The notes beneath the pieces are model-generated. The model searched no databases and was not told where the DNA came from. It worked only from the letters and a program-made list of their open reading frames with translations. Positions 36,208 through 42,901 of a DNA stretch of 42,901 nucleotides are shown here, one piece after another. Every line of letters begins with the position of its first letter. The stretch's first letter is position 1. The translations under genes were made by a program, and so were the position numbers. Source of the DNA: Cochliopodium minus (Eukaryota; Discosea; Himatismenida; Cochliopodiidae); contig JAMYWO010000044.1 in assembly GCA_024220525.1 (NCBI GenBank), forward strand, positions 10,434-53,334. Reading direction: 5' to 3'.

Positions 36208-39200
36208 TTATTTCTTAAAGACTAACAAAACTAACAAAAAAGCAATCAAAGCAGCCAAAAAGAAAAAGAGAGCAACAATAAACAAGGCCCGGTAAATTTT
36301 GACACTTCTGGTCGAAGTAATATCTTTGGTTCCCAAAAGAGAAGAATTTTCGTTGTAAATTTCTTTCGAATATCTTTTCAAAGAAATTATCTCTTCCTAA
36401 ATTAAAAAAAATTTAAAATTAAAAAAAAAAATTTAAAATTAAAAAAAAAAAAGGAAAAATGATAAAATTTACTTTTTGTTTGTTATTTTGAGATTCTTTT
36501 TCTTTCAGTCCGTCCTGGATGAATTCAAGCTTACTGTTCAAAATGTTGATGTTTTTATCCTTTTCCTCAATGAGGATTTGATGTTGTTGGAAGATGTTTT
36601 CAGAGTTTTTTTTTTCTTTTATTTGAAAATTTTTTTAATCATTTATTTTTTATTCATTTATTTTTTATTTATTTATTTTTTATTAATTTTTTTTACCCAA
36701 AGAGAGTTGGCTTCTCAAATTTTCTATGGTCAGATTCAATTTTATTTCTTCTTGTTTGTTCTCTGTGGTGTGCTTCCTTTGCTTGGCTAATAAAAGTTTT
36801 CTAGCCTCTTCAGGAATAGATGTTGTTTTGCAAATGGTGAAAAAATGTTCTTTTTTCTTAAAAAAATTTAAAAAAAAATTAAAAAAAAATTAAAAAAAAA
36901 TTTAAAAAAAATGAAAAAAATTAAAAAGAATTTTAAATAATTAAAAATGAAAAAAAAATTTAAAAGATTAAAAAATATTTGTTTACTAAATCTATCCATT
37001 TCAAAAGTAGTTTGTCTAATTGGTTCTTGGATTTTTTCGTGAACACATAGTACTGATTCTTGACAGAAAAAACCAAAATTTCCCTCTCCGAAATTCTCAA
37101 ATCATTTTCCTTGTTTAGAATCTGCTCCGTAGTGACCGTTGAAAATTCGAAATTATTTTCCTCTGTTACCTCAAAAGTTTCTATTGAATGTTTTTTCAAA
37201 ATTTCCTGATTTTTTTTGTTAAATTGGAATAATTTTTTAAATTTTTTTTTTAAAAAAATTTTTTTTATTTTTTTTACGTGATAAAATGAAATGTCAAAAG
37301 TTCCATTAACAAAAATTTGGGTGCTTATTTCTCTGAATTGGTCATACAAGAAATTTGAAAATTTGAAAGAGTTTTCTTTACACTTTTGGCTTGCATTGTT
37401 TCCTTTAACAAATTTTTTAAAAAATTAATTTATTATGATTTTTTTTAATTTATTATTTTAATTTTTTTTAACTAAAAATTTTTTTTTTATATTTTTTATA
37501 TTTTTCATTTATTTATTTTTCAAATGATTATAAATAATACCCATCAATACAAAACAGAATATTTTGTCTTCATAGTATTGGAGGTAGCAATAGCACAAAG
37601 ATTGATTGAAATGTTGGTTATAAGTTTCTATGGAGACATTTTTGGAGATTAAAACTGATTTTTCGAGAGAAATTTCGTACAGTGAGTTTCTTAATTCGTC
37701 GAAAAGATACTCTGAAAAGTTCATCTCAAAAATTTGGTACTTAGATCTAAACAATTAAACAAAATAATTAAATATTTCATTTTATTAAAATTATCATTAA
37801 TGAAAATAAAATAATATTTCAATTTTTAATTAAATTTAAAGCAAATTTTTGAAAAATAAATTGAATAAAAATAAATTAATAAAAAAATAAATTATTAAAA
37901 TCGAATCAATGAATTAAAATCAAAAAAAAAAATCAATGAAAATAAGATGTTGGATAGAATTACGTTATTTCTTTGTTTGTGTTCGAAATTTCTGGAAAGT
38001 GATATTTTTTATACATGAACATAAGCTTTTTTTTTTTTTTTTTGAAAAGAATTTGTTTTTTATAATATTACAAAAAGTTTAAATTCATTTTTGTTACATT
38101 CCACATGAATTTGAACACTTTGTGGTGTACTCTGTTGTCGAAATATTCAATGGTGATGGAAAATTCATTGGGGACATATCTATTGAGATATTCCAGTGAT
38201 GATCTCAAATGTTCTTTCACGTCATAAATTTTCTTTAAAATAAAACAAAAATAAAAATGAAACGAAAACAGTGAAAATAAGTTTAAAATAAAAAAATAAA
38301 TAAAAAATAATTTAAATAATTTAAAAATAATTTAAAAATAAAAAATATAAAAATATAAAACAATAAAAAGTAAAAGTAATATTTTAAAAATTTTGTTTGA
38401 ATAAATAATTGAATAAAAAAATACGTCATTCTGGTTTTCTTTATTAGCTTTCTCGTTAGTTTTTTGCCTAAATATGGAGCACAACATGTCAAAAAATAAC
38501 GACATGATATTTTGATTGATCAAATCGTCCATCTGGTTCACTTCTATCAGTTTTTCTTTCAAAATCCAATTAATCCACCTAATGATAACCTAAAATCATT
38601 TTTTTTTAAAATTTTTTTAAATTATTTTTAAATTATTTTTGAATTAGTTTTTTTTTTGCCAATAAATTTTTTTCTTTGACTGTTTTGCTTATGGTGAATG
38701 AGGTTTCCTTTTTCTTTTTCAAAGATTCTATCTGGATTTCTTTCTCTATCAACAAAGATTTCATCTCTTCTTCCTTGTGCTTGACGTGGTCATACTTCTT
38801 TGACAGCTCTTCTTTGGTAGAACGATAAAAATCCAATTGTATCTTTAATTTAATTAATTAATTTTTTGTTTTTGAATTTAATTTTTTGAATATTTTTTTT
38901 TATTTTAATTTATTCTTACCTCCATATCATCTTTTTTCATTACATATTCTTCATGCAGAATTTCCAACTTCTTTATCTTTATTTTCTGATCGAAGATCTC
39001 TTTGTCCATCTTCTCAGCGGAGTTATTTAACACTGAAATTTCGATTCGCAGTTCCTTGTTTTCTTTTTTGGCATCTTCGTTTTGTGTGGAGAGTTGATTG
39101 ATGAGAGATCTATCGTCCAAATCAATTTCTTTGTTCAAACTTTAAAAAAAAAAATTCAACTATCCATTCAAATGAATATATAAAGATAAACTGATAATAA

Positions 39201-39630
39201 AAATATTGTTAATAAATTTATACAACGAAATAACTGAAATGAATAGATAGGAATGTGATAATATTCAATATTTTTTTTTACTCGTTCTTCAACATTTCTT
39301 TTATTTCATCATATCCATATTCTTCTGCTATATCCATACATGATTTTCCGTCTATTCCCAATACTTCTTTATCTGCTCCATGCAATAATAACAACTCCAC
39401 TTGCTTCACATTATCCACTTGTTTCATTGCGAGAATATTTAAATTATCTAATAATTTTTTCATTATTTTTTACTATTGCATGCTATCCATAATGGGGTAC
39501 ATCTCCATTCATTATCGCTTCTCAAATTCAATTTTGATCTATCTTTTTTGAAGTATTCATCTTCCAACAATTGTTCAATCCTCTCATATCCATCTGATTC
39601 GTAAGCTGCCAACCACAATTGTTTCTCCAT
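36208..39630 (-). CDS. Ankyrin / coiled-coil tail-anchored protein, thirteen exons
   Basis: Exons 39630-39474, 39417-39282, 39139-38920, 38842-38660, 38589-38425, 38232-38098, 38025-37964, 37746-37541, 37402-37278, 37205-36987, 36856-36697, 36615-36473 and 36396-36208 sum to exactly 2,100 bases, 699 residues. The order is: two ankyrin-like repeats (residues 1-95: VKQVELLLLHGADKEVLGID); coiled coils (100-230); a middle region of ~300 residues that may begin with a helical, weakly calponin-homology-like segment (VIIRWINWILKEKLIEVNQM) and otherwise matches nothing I know; a second coiled coil (535-665); and a C-terminal membrane anchor (LFIVALFFFLAAFIAFLLVL) leaving only four residues (VFKK) beyond it. 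This suggests a cytosolic tether on ER, nuclear envelope or vesicles. The intron after exon 4 uses a GC donor. Confidence 0.82.
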
Positions 39631-39741
39631 AAAAAAATGAAATAAAATAAATATATTTTCTCTTTACTATTGATTATTTCCTTTTTTTTTGTTCAATGAT
39701 TTTTTTAAAACTTAAAAAGGATCAAATGTTTTAGATTATTC

Positions 39742-39870
39742 TTATTTTGCAAAAGGATTAGGATGCAAAATAGCAATAGATGAACGGGCATCATGGCAGA
39801 AGAAATAAATCAAACAATCATGGCAAAGTTCCTTCTGAAAAATTTTGCTCAACCCAGAATCTTTGACCTG
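39742..39870 (-). other. Candidate 3' exon, Cys/His-rich C-terminus
   Basis: After an acceptor (TTATAAG at 39871-39877), 42 codons read QVKDSGLSKIFQKELCHDCL and end SSIAILHPNPFAK with a TAA stop. The CHDC...CHD pattern could bind zinc. It lies 86 bases downstream of the 367-residue gene on the same strand. A donor inside that gene (GTTAAAAT, at about 39984) would join it in frame in place of the last eight residues. It may be an alternative last exon or the remnant of a separate gene. Confidence 0.4.
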
Positions 39871-39956
39871 CTTATAAAAAATGTAATGGGAAGGAAATAA
39901 CGATAAAAGAAATAATAGACCAATAATTTATTGAAATTTTCGATTGATAAAAAATA

Positions 39957-41103
39957 TCATATATGTTCGAGGAAAATTTTAACATCAGTCGCATTATTAA
40001 TGTTTTGTTTGTCGATTTCTGTTGGAATCATTTCTTCTTCATCATTTTCTTCTAGAACAAGAATCTTATCCACTGTAAAGTTCTTTATGTAAGGAAATTC
40101 TGGAATCAGAAACAAGTTAGAATTCAAAGCTTCCTTTAAAATATCAATCCAGTTCTCATCCATTTCCTGAGTAAGAATGACTCCCAACAATCCACTATTG
40201 AAAAAGATTTCAGTGAAACAAGTCCAATTTTCAGTGTTGTTTGAAATTCTTTGTGCTATAGAATCCTGCAAACTATTTGAATTAAGACATGTGTAAAAAA
40301 GATCAAAAAGAGAATCCTTATATTCAACAAAGTTTGGATTGGTTGGATAATGATGATTCCAAACAATTATTTCTCCTGAAATCTTTCCCTCTTTAATGAT
40401 CTCTTCTTCTTGAAGATAGCTAATAATTTTAGAAGGGACAGTTGGAGAAGAACACCTATTATTTTTTAAAGTTTCAATCCTGTATATCTTATCTCGAAAG
40501 AAAGATTCATCAACCCATTTATTTCTCTCTGAATCATTGTAGATCCTCAAGACTAGAATCTTTAATTGTTTCATCTCATTTCTTTGTTTGATAAAGCGAT
40601 CTATCACATCTTGATACTGTTTGTTGTCTGTTTGAATTTTTTTTAAATCATCATTATCTCCAGTGAAGGAATAAAATGCCAAACATCCATTTTCATCATC
40701 TTTAACATAAAGCTTTAAATCCAAGTATTCTTTTTTGTTTTTGGAGAGAGGGAATATAAATTTTTTGCATTTAAACCAATACCCATCTATTGCATTTTTG
40801 AACTCATGATCAAAGAAATAGGTCTCTAAAAAATATTAGTTCTTTTTGCTATCAAATTTAATTTTTACCTTCAAATAATTCTACCATTTCGATATTTGTT
40901 TGTGAGAAATATTTTTCTCTCTCTTTTTCATTAAATTTAGATGGATTTGAATAATGATGATGGATGGTGATATGATAATCTCTAACACAATTTCCATTCA
41001 AAATATTTTCATTGGGCTTTGTTTTTATGTCACTAATGAAAGTGAATGGGATGGATTTAGTAAAGATTTTATGAGTTGGAATAGAAAGAAAATTTTTATC
41101 CAT
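39957..41103 (-). CDS. Hypothetical protein, 367 residues
   Basis: Two exons (41103-40869, 40825-39957) sum to 1,104 bases. I do not recognise the family. There is no signal peptide or membrane span. The N-terminus (MDKNFLSIPTHKIFTKSIPF) is followed by a His-rich patch (RDYHITIHHHYSNP). The middle contains alternating strands and helices (WFKCKKFIFPLSKNKKEYLD), and the C-terminal third has acidic patches (LVLEENDEEEM). It is probably a soluble cytosolic or nuclear protein. It is divergent from the decayed fragment at 41114, only ten bases from its first acceptor-like site. An alternative splice could replace the final residues with the exon at 39742-39870. Confidence 0.7.
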
Positions 41104-41113
41104 TTTTTTTTTT

Positions 41114-41803
41114 TTAGAGCAAATAAATTTTGGCTTAACCCATTTCGTTTATTAATAAATCAGGTTTTTAATTAAAAAAAAAAATTATTCATTCGTTTAA
41201 ATTTACTCATTTATTTACAAATTTATAGATTTAATTTATTTAATAATTGGCTCAATGAACCAATTTATCAAGTAAGATCTCAATCTATGAAAAAGAGAAA
41301 AAATTTCCACTTTAAAAAATTATAATTACCTCAAACAATATTCAAAAGATCTCAAAAGAAATAAGAGAACCTATATATAAATATAATCAATATAAAAATT
41401 TGAATAAGGATACAAAAAAAGATAAAGATGAATTGGAGCAAAAGGTAAATTTAAAGAATTTGTTAATATCTTTCCAAATATAGGGAAGTAAAATTGCCTA
41501 GATCTTCCAAAAACTGGAAAGTTTTGTTCACATTCCCAAAAAAGAATTTTCAAAATGTTTTACTCGAAAAACTGAATGGAAATCCCACCTTTTCTCAATT
41601 CTTTAACGAGGAAAATTTGTATGTTTCATTTAGGGAAGATACATCTTGAAAAGAATGAAAAGGAATATAATTTTTCTCCTCCATTTTTGGATTTTATTAA
41701 TCTAATTATGAAAGCCTCTTTTCAAATGAAGAGTAATAACAGTCCTTTGTTTGAAGAAGAAAAGGCTTCCAAACAGAATAAAATTCTTGATCAGAATTAT
41801 TAA
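41114..41803 (+). pseudogene. 5'-truncated, frameshifted gene fragment
   Basis: A series of exon-like blocks runs on the plus strand. One begins at an acceptor (T-run then AG, 41112-41117) with ANKFWLNPFRLLINQ. Others read FNLFNNWLNEPIYQ, ISKEIREPIYKYNQYKN and EVKLPRSSKNWKVLFTFPKK, and a last block (GKIHLEKNEKEYNFSPPFLD onwards) ends at TAA 41801-41803. The third-to-fourth and fourth-to-fifth joins are out of frame. There is no room for a 5' exon, because the oppositely oriented gene starts at 41103. I do not recognise the family. It looks like a decayed copy whose 5' half was lost, comparable to the damaged gene at the other end of the window. Confidence 0.5.
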
Positions 41804-42024
41804 TTTTGTGATGTATTTTGAAATTAAAAGTCAAAAAATACAAAAAGAAAAACAAAATTATTTTGAACGTATACAATTTAAAGTTGATATATAAAACCAG
41901 ATTAACTTTAAAATTTGTTTTTTTTTAATTGTCCTGAATAATCATTGCTGAAATTTGAAAACAAAAAAAAAACTCGAAATGATAACTGAAAAATCAACCA
42001 ATTTCGATGTAAATTATCCAGTTC
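41804..42024. other. Intergenic AT-rich stretch
   Basis: About 220 bases between the decayed fragment and the right-end repeat. No coding or RNA feature is visible. Confidence 0.5.
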
Positions 42025-42200
42025 TATAGTTGCTTTGGTTGCAGATTTTCATTTTATGCGATAAATGCGAAAAATTTGAAAATTACAGAAATTACAGAAA
42101 TTACAAAAATTACAGAAATTACAAAAATTACAGAAATTACAGTTTTTATGTGATTTTCAAAAATCATGATTTTTTTCATTTTTTTTTTCATTTTTGATAA
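42025..42200. repeat. Right-end inverted repeat core and TTACAGAAA array
   Basis: Bases 42025-42055 are the reverse complement of the left-end core (TATAGTTGCTTTGGTTGCAG plus ATTTTCATTTT). They are followed by CGATAAATGCGAAAA and a tandem array of TTACAGAAA/TTACAAAAA units at 42080-42145, then CAGTTTTT and a T-rich segment with TTTTCATTTTTGAT. The order of blocks mirrors the left end. Confidence 0.85.
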
Positions 42201-42345
42201 TCTTTTTTTGATTGAATGGTAAATAATTGACCCATTTTGATAAATGTGGTCAATATCATATTATTATAATGTCATGTGAACAAAAAGAAAAAAGAATTTC
42301 AAATAATAATTTTTTAATGTAATTTAGGTATTCATTTTTGATGAT

Positions 42346-42608
42346 TCAATTGCAATTCATGCTGATATAATGTCGATTAATTTTTCCTGTTCCTCCTACA
42401 ATAATAAAAAGTTTGTTTATAATTTGCAACTTAAATATATATAAACCTAATACGATTATACTTCTCCAGTCATTTTTTATTAGAAAGTATTTCTCAATTT
42501 TTTGCCTCTACAAAAATAAATAAAAAAAATTGAAGAGACAAAAAAATCTTATTCACGTAATAATTATCTTCTGCAAGCAACATATGACCACATTCTAAAC
42601 TATAATTT
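42346..42608 (-). other. Candidate exons of an unrecognised minus-strand gene, 5' end unresolved
   Basis: Three short open segments with plausible splice sites join in frame. After the acceptor at 42609-42610 the first reads NYSLECGHMLLAEDNYY and ends at a GT donor. The second reads RQKIEKYFLIKNDWRSIIVL. The third reads GGTGKINRHYISMNCN and stops at TGA 42348-42346. The total is only about 55 residues and no upstream exon was convincing, so this may be the end of a gene reaching beyond the repeat or a chance set of frames. Confidence 0.3.
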
Positions 42609-42901
42609 CTGCATAAAGTATTAATAATATAAAGGTTATATTATTTGTTTCTTCTACTTAAAACATTATTGAGATCAAAAGGAAAATAATTATATCTAGA
42701 TATACTTTACTAAAAAATAAATGATTGTATTAAAGTCTTAATCTTCAAACTTTATTGCAAAGAAATAAGTCTAATTTAAAGTGCTATTGCGTATTTGAAT
42801 AAAAAGTATCCAATTGTGAATACAGAATGATTACAACAAATCGGTTCCAATTTCATATTAAACCTATTCAAAACAATTTTTGATTTTTCATTTTTGATTT
42901 T
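42609..42901. other. AT-rich right margin ending in TTTTTGATTTTTCATTTT
   Basis: No gene is evident. The last ~24 bases repeat, in the same orientation, the motif at bases 10-32 of the window, giving a short direct terminal repeat. Confidence 0.6.

Overview
The window looks like nuclear DNA of an AT-rich, aerobic, free-living amoeboid protist. The reasons are many short introns with GT..AG (occasionally GC..AG) borders, the standard code with all three stops in use, poly-asparagine runs, a mitochondrial complex I protein, a cytochrome P450, and a large secreted protein built from the C-x-D-x-x-x-C-T-x-D-x-C repeat best known from dictyostelid slime moulds. I favour an amoebozoan related to dictyostelids. 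The intron density is much higher than in Dictyostelium, and other amoeboid lineages (for example heteroloboseans) are not excluded. Gene models were spliced by hand. For most multi-exon genes the exon lengths sum to an exact multiple of three, which supports them.

Left part (1-14.3 kb): an AT-rich end repeat; a damaged DEP-RGS-RGS gene; a TMEM33-like ER membrane protein; a 1,610-residue type I surface protein (N-terminal domain, von Willebrand A domain, triplicated cysteine-rich array, membrane anchor) on the minus strand; an unknown 470-residue protein; a small PX-domain protein; a four-span membrane protein; and a class I glutamine amidotransferase.

Middle (14.4-27.7 kb): housekeeping genes. 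These are cytosolic ribosomal protein uS5 (RPS2), the iron-sulfur half of complex I subunit NDUFS1/Nad11 encoded alone, and proteasome subunit beta-5. They are followed by an unknown acidic/serine-rich protein, a CYP86/94-like P450 with one apparent frameshift, an RCC1-repeat protein containing a 13-nt exon, and a 15-exon GLUG-like beta-helix surface protein.

Right part (27.9-42.9 kb): a SPRY-like gene and a copper P1B-ATPase that face each other, and both run into an AT microsatellite containing the only N. The ATPase stops before its phosphorylation domain, so this junction is probably an assembly join. Then come an actin gene fragment, a p62/NBR1-like autophagy adaptor (PB1-ZZ-UBA), a second GLUG-like surface protein, a 13-exon ankyrin/coiled-coil tail-anchored protein, an unknown 367-residue protein, a decayed gene fragment, and an end repeat that is the inverted counterpart of the left end.

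Two themes stand out. The first is a set of three cysteine-rich or beta-helix type I surface proteins that may act in adhesion or matrix contact. The second is the split complex I gene. No CRISPR, insertion sequence, tRNA or rRNA was recognised.
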